A stretch of 10,674 nucleotides of DNA from Acetobacteraceae bacterium (GTDB lineage: Bacteria; Pseudomonadota; Alphaproteobacteria; Acetobacterales; Acetobacteraceae). A program made the translations under genes and the position numbers. The notes beneath the pieces are model-generated. The model saw nothing but the letters and a program-made list of their open reading frames with translations. It had not been told where the DNA came from and made no database searches. Below are positions 1-6,587 of this stretch, piece by piece. Location: positions 1 to 10,674 of the forward strand of contig JADYYZ010000298.1 of the NCBI GenBank assembly GCA_020853405.1, given 5' to 3'. Position 1 is the stretch's first letter, and each line of letters opens with the position of its first letter.

Positions 1-474
1 ACGGGCCGCATCGGAATAGCTCGGGCCGTAGAAGAAGTTGAAGGGGGCGGGCTTGCTGTCGGGCCGGGCCTTGCCGGCCGGGTCGGTCAGTGCGGCGGAA
101 TAGGATGCCGAGATGTAGGGGATGCGGTCGCGGGTGACGAACTGGGTCAGCGCCTCGGTGTCCGCGGTGCCCCAGCCCTGGATCGCGACCACGCGGTCGC
201 GGCTGGTCCAGGCCTGGTACTGGGCGATGGCGCGCGGCGCCTGGTAGCCATAGTCATACGCCAGCACGTTGAGCTGGCGGCCGGCGACACCGTTGCGGGT
301 GGCGTTCACCCAGGCCAGCGCATCGGCCACGCCCTCGGCATACGGCTTGCCGACGTCACTGGTGGCACCGGTCAGGTCCTGCAGATGGCCCACGGGAATG
401 CGCTGCTGTGCCCCGGCCGGCAGGGCAAGTGCAGCGAACGCGGCCGCCGCCAGCAGCGTATGTCGAAGCCTCAT
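1..474 (-). CDS. Periplasmic substrate-binding protein of a branched-chain amino acid-type (HAAT) ABC importer, 3'-truncated by window edge
   Basis: This is the extracytoplasmic receptor that captures the substrate and delivers it to the LivH/LivM permease. The 158 codons in the window run in frame to position 1, so only the N-terminal part is visible (family members are about 400 residues). It opens with a clear Sec signal peptide: a basic MRLRH start, an Ala/Leu-rich core, and a likely cleavage after AGA near residue 22. The mature part begins IPVGHLQDLTGATSDVGKPY, the usual start of a Peripla_BP_6 fold, and continues with QGWGTADTEAL and YISASYSAALTDPAGKA. I recognise this pattern from binding proteins that accompany acyl-CoA-ligase-containing Liv operons. 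The start is well supported by GGAGG at 486-482, 7 nt before the ATG. It is 22 nt downstream of livM and is the last gene of this operon inside the window. The ligand cannot be read from the sequence; an amino acid or a carboxylic acid are both possible. Confidence 0.9.
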   Translation of the reverse strand, partial: MRLRHTLLAAAAFAALALPAGAQQRIPVGHLQDLTGATSDVGKPYAEGVADALAWVNATRNGVAGRQLNVLAYDYGYQAPRAIAQYQAWTSRDRVVAIQGWGTADTEALTQFVTRDRIPYISASYSAALTDPAGKARPDSKPAPFNFFYGPSYSDAAR

Positions 475-496
475 GATTCTTCCTCCCCAGTTTTGC

Positions 497-1561
497 TCAG
501 TGCGAGAACGGGTACAGTTTCCAGTACGCTTTCACCAGCTGCCAGCGATGCGCGAGGCCATCAGGCTCGAAAATCAGGAACAGGATGATCGCCGCCCCGA
601 TCGCCATCTCGCGCAGGTATGCGATGCCGCCGCCAAGGTTCAATGCCCGGTCGATCGGGCTTCCCGCCAGCAGGTCGCCGCCCCACTGCACGACCTCGGG
701 CAGCAGCACCATGAAGGCGGTGCCCATCAGCGAGCCCGAAACGCTGCCCAGGCCGCCGATGATCACCATCGCCAGGAACTGGATCGAGAACAGGATGGTG
801 AACGCCTCGACCGAGACGAACAGCAGATAGTGCGCATAGAGCCCGCCGCCGACGCCGGCATAGAATGACGAGATGCCGAACGACAAGGTGCGGTACTTCG
901 TGAGGTTGATGCCCATCATCTCGGCGCTGAGATAGTGGTCGCGCACGGCGACCAGCGCCCGCCCGTCACGGCTTCGCATCAGGTTGGCGGCGGCCACATA
1001 CATCACCACCACCCAGAACAGCACGACATAGAGGTAGGTCTCGTTGCTGTCGAAGCGCAAGCCCAGGAGCTCGGGCGGCTCGGTGATGGTGCCGGCGACG
1101 CCGCCGGTGAACCAGCGGGCACGGGCGAAGAAATCCTCCAGGATGAACTGCGCCGCCAGGGTCGCGATGGCAAGGTACAGCCCCTTCAGCCGCGCCGCCG
1201 GCAGGCCGAACACCATGCCGACCGCGGTGGTGACGAAGCCCGCCAGCGGGATCGCCGCCAGCACCGGCACGCCGTGCTTGACGAACAGCGCCGAGGCGAA
1301 GGCACCCACCCCGAAGAAGGCGGCATGCCCGATCGAGATCTGGCCGGTGAAGCCGACCAGGATGTTGAGGCCGAGTGCCGCGATGCCAAGGAAGCCGATA
1401 TTGATCAGCAGGTTCAGCCAGTAGCGGTCGAGAACGAGCGGGCTTGCCGCCACCAGTGCGATGCCAAGCAGGCAGGCGGCCAGGCTGTTGCGGGTCGGGA
1501 ACAGCGTGGTATCGGCGCGATAGCTCTCGCGGAAGTCACCGGCGGGAGTCAGTGCGGTCAT
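497..1561 (-). CDS. livM: LivM-type ABC transporter permease
   Basis: This 354-residue inner-membrane protein forms half of the translocation channel of a HAAT-family importer, pairing with LivH. It is almost entirely hydrophobic helices after a polar leader of about 25 residues; I estimate 9-10 membrane segments. Family signatures are LGLNILVGFTGQISIGHAAF at residues 63-82, an EAA-like cytoplasmic coupling loop at about 198-224 (starting RDGRALVAVRDH) that should contact the ATPase, an IIGGLGSVSGSLMG stretch near 267-280, and the C-terminal FEPDGLAHRW (331-340). Length and motif order are normal. The ATG at 1561 is the only sensible start, but it lacks a proper Shine-Dalgarno: a 14-bp GC palindrome directly abuts it. 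It lies 24 nt after livH and is presumably cotranscribed. Confidence 0.95.
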   Translation of the reverse strand: MTALTPAGDFRESYRADTTLFPTRNSLAACLLGIALVAASPLVLDRYWLNLLINIGFLGIAALGLNILVGFTGQISIGHAAFFGVGAFASALFVKHGVPVLAAIPLAGFVTTAVGMVFGLPAARLKGLYLAIATLAAQFILEDFFARARWFTGGVAGTITEPPELLGLRFDSNETYLYVVLFWVVVMYVAAANLMRSRDGRALVAVRDHYLSAEMMGINLTKYRTLSFGISSFYAGVGGGLYAHYLLFVSVEAFTILFSIQFLAMVIIGGLGSVSGSLMGTAFMVLLPEVVQWGGDLLAGSPIDRALNLGGGIAYLREMAIGAAIILFLIFEPDGLAHRWQLVKAYWKLYPFSH

Positions 1562-1575
1562 CGGGCGCGCGCCCG
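1562..1575. repeat. 14-bp perfect GC palindrome abutting the livM start codon
   Basis: The livH-livM gap of 24 nt contains the perfect palindrome CGGGCGCGCGCCCG immediately upstream of the livM ATG (1561-1559). In the mRNA it could fold as a 5-bp CGGGC/GCCCG stem with a GCGC loop, or hold the start region in structure. It occupies the place where a ribosome binding site would normally sit. The only purine-rich stretch, GGGCGGG on the minus strand, overlaps its upstream edge. It may be a chance product of high GC content or a translational control element. Confidence 0.5.
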
Positions 1576-1585
1576 CCCGTGTGCC

Positions 1586-2479
1586 CTACACACGCTCGAT
1601 GTCCCTGGTGCCGAACAGCCCATAGGGCCGGATCATCAGGATCAGGATCAGCACGTAGAAGGGGGCGATGGTGAACATGTTGCCCCAGTTCAGGAACTCC
1701 GCATCGACGAACTGGGCGACATTCTCCAGCACGCCGACGATCACCCCGCCCACCACGCCGCCGACGACGCTGTCGAGACCGCCCAGGATCACCGCCGGGA
1801 ACACCTTGATGCCGTAGAACGAAAGCGCGCTGGAAACCCCGTTCACCACGCCCACCACCACCCCCGCCACCGCGGAGACCACGGCCGAGATCGCCCATGA
1901 CAGCGCGAACATCTGCCGCACCGAGATGCCCAGCGACTGCGCGACCTGCTGGTCGAAGGCGGTAGCCCGCATCGCCAGGCCGTGCTTGCTGTACTGGAAG
2001 AAGACGCCGAACCCCGCCATGATCAGCAGGCTGATCGCGAGGCTCATCAGATAGGCGGTCTGCACCTGAAGCCCGAACACATCGACCTGCGCCACCGGGA
2101 AGATTTCCGGGTAGGGCTGGGCGAACACGCCGAACATCCATTTCATCAGCGCCTGGAAGAAGATCGAAAGCCCGATCGTGACCATGATCACGCTGATCAC
2201 CGGTTCGCCGATCAGCGGCCGCAGCACCACCACCTGCAGCACCAGGCCGAACACCATCATGAACACCAGCGTGACCAGAAAGCCCAGCACGAAGGGCAGG
2301 TGGAATTCGCTCAGCAGCCACCAGCAGGCCCAGGCGCCGATCAGCAGGAACTCGCCCTGGGCGAAGTTCACCACCTGGCTTGCCTTGTAGATCAGCACGA
2401 AACTCATCGCGACCACGCCATAGAGCGCGCCGACGATCAGCCCGTTCAGCACCAGCTGGAACAGCAGCGCCGCGTTCAT
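1586..2479 (-). CDS. livH: LivH-type ABC transporter permease
   Basis: This 297-residue inner-membrane permease is the partner of LivM in the HAAT importer. It has about eight hydrophobic segments. Family signatures are NGLIVGALYGVVAMSFVLIY near residues 12-31, NFAQGEF at 38-44, an EAA-like loop at 167-186 (GLAMRATAFDQQVAQSLGIS) for ATPase contact, ILGGLDSVVGGVVGG at 231-245 and RPYGLFG near the C-terminus (284-290). Length is typical. The ATG at 2479 overlaps the stop of the upstream ligase gene (ATGA) and is preceded by GGGAGG at 2489-2484, 4 nt before the start. Translation is therefore probably both coupled and independently initiated. Substrate specificity is not readable, because the permease family covers amino acids, amides, urea and aromatic acids. 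Confidence 0.95.
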   Translation of the reverse strand: MNAALLFQLVLNGLIVGALYGVVAMSFVLIYKASQVVNFAQGEFLLIGAWACWWLLSEFHLPFVLGFLVTLVFMMVFGLVLQVVVLRPLIGEPVISVIMVTIGLSIFFQALMKWMFGVFAQPYPEIFPVAQVDVFGLQVQTAYLMSLAISLLIMAGFGVFFQYSKHGLAMRATAFDQQVAQSLGISVRQMFALSWAISAVVSAVAGVVVGVVNGVSSALSFYGIKVFPAVILGGLDSVVGGVVGGVIVGVLENVAQFVDAEFLNWGNMFTIAPFYVLILILMIRPYGLFGTRDIERV

Positions 2480-4395
2480 GCCGCCTCCCGCCGCACGGCT
2501 GCCCCGGCGCCCAGATCGACCACCCGCAGCACCGTACGGATGCGCTGGCTGCCGCCATCCTGGAGGCGGATCGTGGTATCGACCGGGATCCGCTCGGCAC
2601 CCGAATAGATCGCCTCGATGATGTCGGCGTATTTCCGACTGATGACGCTGCGGCGAACCTTGCGGGTACGGGTCAGTTCCTCGTCATCGGCATCCAGTTC
2701 CTTGTACAGCAGCAGGAATTTCCGGATGCGGCTGGCCGGGGGAAGCGCGGCGTTCACCTGCTCGACCTCCTGCTTCAGCACGTCATAGACCTCGGGCTTG
2801 GCAGCAAGGTCGGAATAGGTGGTGAAGGCGATGCGGCTCTTCTCGGCCCACTTGGCGACGATCGGGAAGCGGATGCAGATCATCGCCGCCAGGTGCGGGC
2901 GCTGGTGGCCCAGGATCACCGCCTCGGCGACATAGGGGCTGAACTTCAGCTTGTTCTCGATATATTGCGGGCTGAAGCGCTCCCCGCCCGAGGTCGTTGC
3001 GATGTCCTTGATGCGGTCGATCACCACCAGCCTGCCGTCCTTCATGTAGCCGGCATCGCCGGTAAAAAGCCAGCCGTCGCGAATGTCCGATGCATCGTCG
3101 GCGGCACGGAAATAGCCGCTGAACATGTTGGGGTGGCGGGTGATGATCTCGCCGACGCCGTTCGGGTCGGGATCGACGACCTGCACCTCGACCTGGTCGT
3201 TGAACGGCACGCCGACGCTGTCGAAATCGACCTCGCCCGGCCGGTGCAGCGTATAGGCGCCGAGCAGTTCGGTCTGGCCGTAGAGCTGGCGAAGCGGCAC
3301 GCCGAGCGCCAGGAAGAAGCGGAACGTCTCGGGCCCCAGCGCCGCGCCGCCGGTGGCGGCCGAGGTCAGGCGGGTGAAGCCGAGCCGGTCGCGCAGGCTG
3401 CGCAGCAGCAGCTGGTCGGCGACGTGCGAGCGCCTGCCGCAATCGAGCGCTGCCAGCCCCGCCTTCATGCCGAGATCGAACAGTTTCCGTTTGAGCGGAG
3501 AGGCATCCATCATGCGCGCCCGCACGTCCGCGGCGATCGCCTCCCACAGGCGTGGCGCGAACAGCACGAAGGTCGGCGCGATCTCGCGGAAATCGGCCAT
3601 CATCGTCTCGGGTTCCTCGACGAAGTTCACCTTCATCCGGCTGACCAGCGCGAAGCCGAGCGCGTAGATCTGCTCCATGATCCAGGGCAGCGGCAGCACC
3701 GAGACATATTCGTCGGCATCCGACTTCGGGTCGGCACCGAGATAGGCGTGCACGTGGCGGATCAGCGCGGCCGAAGTCAGCATCGCGAGCTTCGGCCGGG
3801 CCGTGGTGCCGCTGGTGGTGCACAGGATGGCGACCTCCGCGCCGTCGGTCGCATCGACCAGACGGTCGAACCGCGCTGCGTCGGCCGCGTGCGCGCGCTC
3901 GCCCCGTGCCACCAGCTCGGACAGCGCCAGCAGCCGCGGATCGGCATATTTGCGCATGCCGCGCGGGTCGCTGAAGACGATGTGCCGTACCGTCGGGATG
4001 CGCTCGCCAAGGCCGAGCAGCTTGTCCACCTGCTCCTCGTCCTCGGCCAGCACGACCTCGGCATCGGCGTGCGCGATCAGGTAGGCAACCTCGTCGTCCA
4101 GCGCGTCGCGGTAGATGCCGAGCGTCATGGCGCGGAGCGCGTGCGCGGCGAGTTCGCCCATCACCCAGTCGGGGCGGTTGTCACCGATCAGCGCCACCAC
4201 GTGGCCCGGCTGCACGCCGAGCGCATCGAGCCCGAGCGTGATGGCACGGGTGCGCACGAGGCAGTCGGCCCAGCTCAGGCTGCGCCAGATGCCGAAATCC
4301 TTCTCGCGCATCGCCACCTCGTGGGCGTGCTCGCGCGCGTGCAGCCGCAGCAGCTTGGGCAGGGTGTCGAAGGTCGCGGCGTCCGGGTAGGTCAT
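2476..4395 (-). CDS. AMP-dependent acyl-CoA ligase (ANL superfamily, long-chain-type), embedded in the transporter operon
   Basis: This 639-residue enzyme should activate a carboxylic acid with ATP and CoA through an acyl-adenylate. ANL core motifs appear in order: the phosphate-binding loop TTSGTTARPK (193-202), YGQTE (372-376), GWLFTGDAGY (441-450) with the ribose-binding TGD, the hinge DRIKD (460-464) followed by a TTSGGERFSPQYIEN stretch, and the C-terminal TRTRKVRR with K579 as the likely adenylation lysine. The phosphate loop has Ala where many relatives have Gly before the basic residue. There is no membrane segment or signal, so it is cytoplasmic. It lies between livG and livH with 4-nt ATGA overlaps at both ends, so its product should work with the importer. 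The substrate is unknown. Long-chain acids are the usual annotation, but a branched or aromatic acid would fit the context. The ATG at 4395 is chosen because it overlaps the livG stop and gives a family-like N-terminus. Confidence 0.93.
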   Translation of the reverse strand: MTYPDAATFDTLPKLLRLHAREHAHEVAMREKDFGIWRSLSWADCLVRTRAITLGLDALGVQPGHVVALIGDNRPDWVMGELAAHALRAMTLGIYRDALDDEVAYLIAHADAEVVLAEDEEQVDKLLGLGERIPTVRHIVFSDPRGMRKYADPRLLALSELVARGERAHAADAARFDRLVDATDGAEVAILCTTSGTTARPKLAMLTSAALIRHVHAYLGADPKSDADEYVSVLPLPWIMEQIYALGFALVSRMKVNFVEEPETMMADFREIAPTFVLFAPRLWEAIAADVRARMMDASPLKRKLFDLGMKAGLAALDCGRRSHVADQLLLRSLRDRLGFTRLTSAATGGAALGPETFRFFLALGVPLRQLYGQTELLGAYTLHRPGEVDFDSVGVPFNDQVEVQVVDPDPNGVGEIITRHPNMFSGYFRAADDASDIRDGWLFTGDAGYMKDGRLVVIDRIKDIATTSGGERFSPQYIENKLKFSPYVAEAVILGHQRPHLAAMICIRFPIVAKWAEKSRIAFTTYSDLAAKPEVYDVLKQEVEQVNAALPPASRIRKFLLLYKELDADDEELTRTRKVRRSVISRKYADIIEAIYSGAERIPVDTTIRLQDGGSQRIRTVLRVVDLGAGAAVRREAA

Positions 4396-5210
4396 GCCGT
4401 GACCGCCGATGCGCCGGGCTCGGGGGCCGCCTCGTCGACCTCGCCCAGATACGCCTTGCGCACGTGCGGATCGGCCAGCACCTCGTCGGGCGTGCCCTCG
4501 GCGATCCGGCGGCCGAAATCCAGCACCATGACGCGGTGCGAGATGTCCATCACCACGCCCATGTCGTGCTCGATCATGATCACCGTCATCCCCCACTCCT
4601 CGTTGAGGTCGACGATGAAGCGGGCCATGTCCTCCTTCTCCTCGAGGTTCATGCCCGCCATCGGCTCGTCGAGCAGGATCAGCTCCGGCTTCAGTGCCAC
4701 CGCGCGCGCGAGCTCGACGCGCTTGCGGATGCCGTACGGCAGGGTGCCCGCGTGCGCCTTGCGCACGTGCTGGATCTCGAGGAAGTCGATGATCTCCTCG
4801 ACCGCGCGGCGATGCTCCAGCTCCTCGTGCCGCGCGCCGCCGACCCAGTACAGCATGCCGTTGAGGAAGTTGTTCCGCAGCAGGTGGTGGCGGCCGACCA
4901 TGATGTTGTCCAGCACCGTCATGTGGCCGAACAGCGCGAGGTTCTGGAAGGTCCGGCCGATGCCGAGCGCGGCCCGCCGGTTCGGCGCGAGCCGGGTGAT
5001 CTCCTGGCCCTTGAACAGCAGCCGGCCGGCGGTCGGGCGGTAGCGGCCGGAGATGCAGTTGACCATGCTGGTCTTGCCGGCCCCGTTCGGGCCGATGATG
5101 CTGAACAGCTCGCCTGGCCGGACGTGGAAACTCACCTCGGTGAGTGCCCGCACGCCGCCGAAGCGCAGGCTGATCGTCTCCGCCTCCAGGATCGGCGTGG
5201 TTTCCCGCAC
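4392..5210 (-). CDS. livG: LivG-type ABC transporter ATP-binding protein
   Basis: This cytoplasmic ATPase energises the LivH/LivM importer. With a GTG start at 5210 it is 272 residues. Walker A is GPNGAGKT (40-47) and the Q-loop glutamine is Q89 in GRTFQN. The ABC signature is LPYGIRKRVELARA (157-170) in place of LSGGQ. Walker B is LILLDEP (177-183) and the switch histidine is H215 in IEHD. The insert after the Q-loop and the C-terminal tail are typical of LivG rather than LivF. The GTG gives MRETTPILEAETISLRFGG, a normal LivG N-terminus. An in-frame ATG at 5312 would add 34 arginine-rich, non-family residues and is rejected. No strong Shine-Dalgarno is seen, only GGGGGC further upstream. It is the first gene of the minus-strand operon and overlaps the ligase start by ATGA. 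Confidence 0.93.
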   Translation of the reverse strand: MRETTPILEAETISLRFGGVRALTEVSFHVRPGELFSIIGPNGAGKTSMVNCISGRYRPTAGRLLFKGQEITRLAPNRRAALGIGRTFQNLALFGHMTVLDNIMVGRHHLLRNNFLNGMLYWVGGARHEELEHRRAVEEIIDFLEIQHVRKAHAGTLPYGIRKRVELARAVALKPELILLDEPMAGMNLEEKEDMARFIVDLNEEWGMTVIMIEHDMGVVMDISHRVMVLDFGRRIAEGTPDEVLADPHVRKAYLGEVDEAAPEPGASAVTA

Positions 5211-5277
5211 CCGACGATGCCCCCGCAAACTGCGTCCCTGCAAACGCCCATGCGCCCTTGTGGCCAGGCGCCACGAT

Positions 5278-5306
5278 GTTATGCGCGGCCGGCGCGCCTG
5301 GGGCAA
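5278..5306 (-). promoter_or_regulatory. Candidate sigma70-type promoter for the liv-ligase operon
   Basis: On the minus strand a -35-like TTGCCC (5306-5301) is separated by 17 nt from a -10-like CATAAC (5283-5278). The -35 matches the consensus only in its first three bases (TTG) and the -10 is weak, but the spacing is ideal and this is one of few AT-containing spots in the region. Transcription would start near 5270 and leave a leader of about 60 nt before the livG GTG. An inverted repeat at 5260-5274 would sit at the start site. Confidence 0.3.
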
Positions 5307-5361
5307 CCTCATCCGTGGCAGGGCGATGATTTGCTGCGGCGCAACAGGCACGCGACGGCGA

Positions 5362-5391
5362 TTGACCACGCAGGCGCGGCACCGCTTTGAT
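5362..5391 (+). promoter_or_regulatory. Candidate sigma70-type promoter for the liu operon
   Basis: TTGACC (5362-5367) matches the -35 consensus at five of six positions. It is followed after 18 nt by TTTGAT (5386-5391) as a -10-like hexamer. Transcription would begin near 5398, giving a short leader of about 17 nt that contains the GGGAG ribosome binding site (5404-5408) of the liuA start. Position and -35 quality make it the best promoter candidate in the window, but the -10 is imperfect. Confidence 0.4.
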
Positions 5392-5414
5392 GCGCAACCA
5401 ACCGGGAGCCCCGC

Positions 5415-6587
5415 ATGCTGCCCAACCGCCCGCCCATGCTGGACTTCGGCCTCGGCCCCGAGATCGACATGCTGCGCGACAGCGTGCGCGATTTCGCCGC
5501 CGCCAGGGTTGCCCCGATCGCCGCCGAAATCGACCGCACCGACGAGTTCCCCCGCCACCTGTGGCCCGAGATGGGCGCGCTCGGCCTGCACGGCATCACG
5601 GTGGACGAGGAGTACGGGGGCAGCGGCATGGGCTACCTGGCGCACTGCGTGGCGATGGAGGAGCTCTCCCGCGCCAGCGCCAGTGTCGGGCTTTCCTACG
5701 GCGCGCACAGCAACCTGTGCATCAACCAGATCAAACTCAACGCCACCCCCGACCAGAAGCGGAAATACCTGCCGAAACTGATCTCGGGCGAGCATCTGGG
5801 CGCGCTTGCCATGAGCGAGCCGGGTTCGGGCAGCGACGTGGTCAGCATGAAGCTGCGCGCCGAGAAGAAGGGCGACCGATATCTTCTGAACGGCACCAAA
5901 CTCTGGATCACCAATGCCCACTACGCCGAGACCATGGTGGTCTATGCCAGGACCGACCCGGCCGCGGGGCCGAAGGGCATCACCGCCTTCATCGTCGAGC
6001 GCGGTTTCCAGGGATTCCGTCCCGCCCAGAAACTCGACAAGCTCGGCATGCGCGGCAGCCCGACCAGCGAGCTGGTGTTCGAGGATTGCGAGGTGCCGGA
6101 GGAGAACGTGCTCGGCCAGCTGAACCGCGGCGTCAGGGTGCTGATGAGCGGACTTGATTTCGAGCGCGCGGTGCTGGCCGCCGGCCCGGTCGGGATCATG
6201 CAGGCCTGCATGGACGTGGTGCTTCCCTATGTGCACGAACGCCGCCAGTTCGACCAGCCGATCGGTGAGTTCCAGCTGGTGCAGGCCAAGCTCGCCGACA
6301 TGTATGCGAGCCTTTCCGCGGGCGCCGCCTACGCCTATGCGGTCGCAAGGGCCTGCGATGCCGGCCGCGTCACGCGCAAGGACGCAGCGGCCGTGATCCT
6401 GCATACCTCGGAAGCGGCGACCCGGATGGCGCTCGATGCGATCCAGCTGCTGGGCGGCAACGGCTACATCAACGACTACCCGGCCGGGCGCCTGCTGCGC
6501 GACGCCAAACTGTACGAGATCGGCGCCGGCACCTCCGAGATCCGGCGCATGCTGGTGGGCCGCGAACTGTTCCGCGAGACGGCGTGA
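5415..6587 (+). CDS. liuA: Isovaleryl-CoA dehydrogenase
   Basis: This FAD flavoenzyme oxidises isovaleryl-CoA to 3-methylcrotonyl-CoA in leucine breakdown and passes electrons to ETF. It has 390 residues, normal for the family without a mitochondrial leader. Acyl-CoA dehydrogenase signatures are LAMSEPGSGSDV (131-142) and the C-terminal LLGGNGYINDYPAGRLLRDA (345-364) followed by KLYEIGAGTSEIRR. The decisive isovaleryl-CoA-specific feature is the catalytic base E250 in MSGLDFERAVLAAGPVG (244-260), where the helix E/F Glu replaces the one that most acyl-CoA dehydrogenases carry near the C-terminus. That late position here is Gly in YEIGAG. Unusually, the conserved WITNG is WITNAHYAE (164-172). 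The ATG at 5415 has GGGAG 6 nt upstream; a second in-frame ATG at 5436 lacks one. It is the first gene of the plus-strand operon, and its stop overlaps the liuB GTG. Closely related citronellyl-CoA dehydrogenase activity is a less likely alternative. Confidence 0.93.
   Translation: MLPNRPPMLDFGLGPEIDMLRDSVRDFAAARVAPIAAEIDRTDEFPRHLWPEMGALGLHGITVDEEYGGSGMGYLAHCVAMEELSRASASVGLSYGAHSNLCINQIKLNATPDQKRKYLPKLISGEHLGALAMSEPGSGSDVVSMKLRAEKKGDRYLLNGTKLWITNAHYAETMVVYARTDPAAGPKGITAFIVERGFQGFRPAQKLDKLGMRGSPTSELVFEDCEVPEENVLGQLNRGVRVLMSGLDFERAVLAAGPVGIMQACMDVVLPYVHERRQFDQPIGEFQLVQAKLADMYASLSAGAAYAYAVARACDAGRVTRKDAAAVILHTSEAATRMALDAIQLLGGNGYINDYPAGRLLRDAKLYEIGAGTSEIRRMLVGRELFRETA

Larger units (their letters stand above)
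5211..5414. promoter_or_regulatory. 204-nt divergent control region between the liv-ligase and liu operons
   Basis: This is the only sizeable non-coding stretch in the window and must hold promoters for both operons. Apart from the two promoter candidates listed separately, I see GCAAAC repeated directly at 5225-5230 and 5240-5245. There is an interrupted inverted repeat GTGGC-N5-GCCAC at 5260-5274, just downstream of the candidate minus -10, and GCGCG-N5-CGCGC at 5283-5297 inside the candidate minus promoter. A TTGC-N6-GCAA dyad lies at 5331-5344 between the two promoters. All arms are only 4-5 bp, so each could be chance in such GC-rich DNA. I do not recognise a known LiuR, Lrp or TetR-type operator. 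Confidence 0.7.

Noticed and set aside
935..1900. Plus-strand open frame opposite livM and livH
   Set aside because: It is antisense to two membrane proteins, and its His/Gln/Asp-rich translation is the expected complement of hydrophobic codons.
2380..5043. Long plus-strand open frame opposite the ligase and livG
   Set aside because: It is antisense to two genes with full family motifs. Its translation is rich in His, Arg, Gln and Asp with no recognisable domain, typical of an antisense frame in GC-rich DNA.
5211..5312. In-frame upstream ATG (5312) as livG start
   Set aside because: It would add 34 arginine-rich residues unlike LivG and would place the candidate promoter and dyads inside coding sequence.
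5436..5438. Second in-frame ATG as the liuA start
   Set aside because: The first ATG (5415) has GGGAG at a proper distance; the second has no ribosome site.
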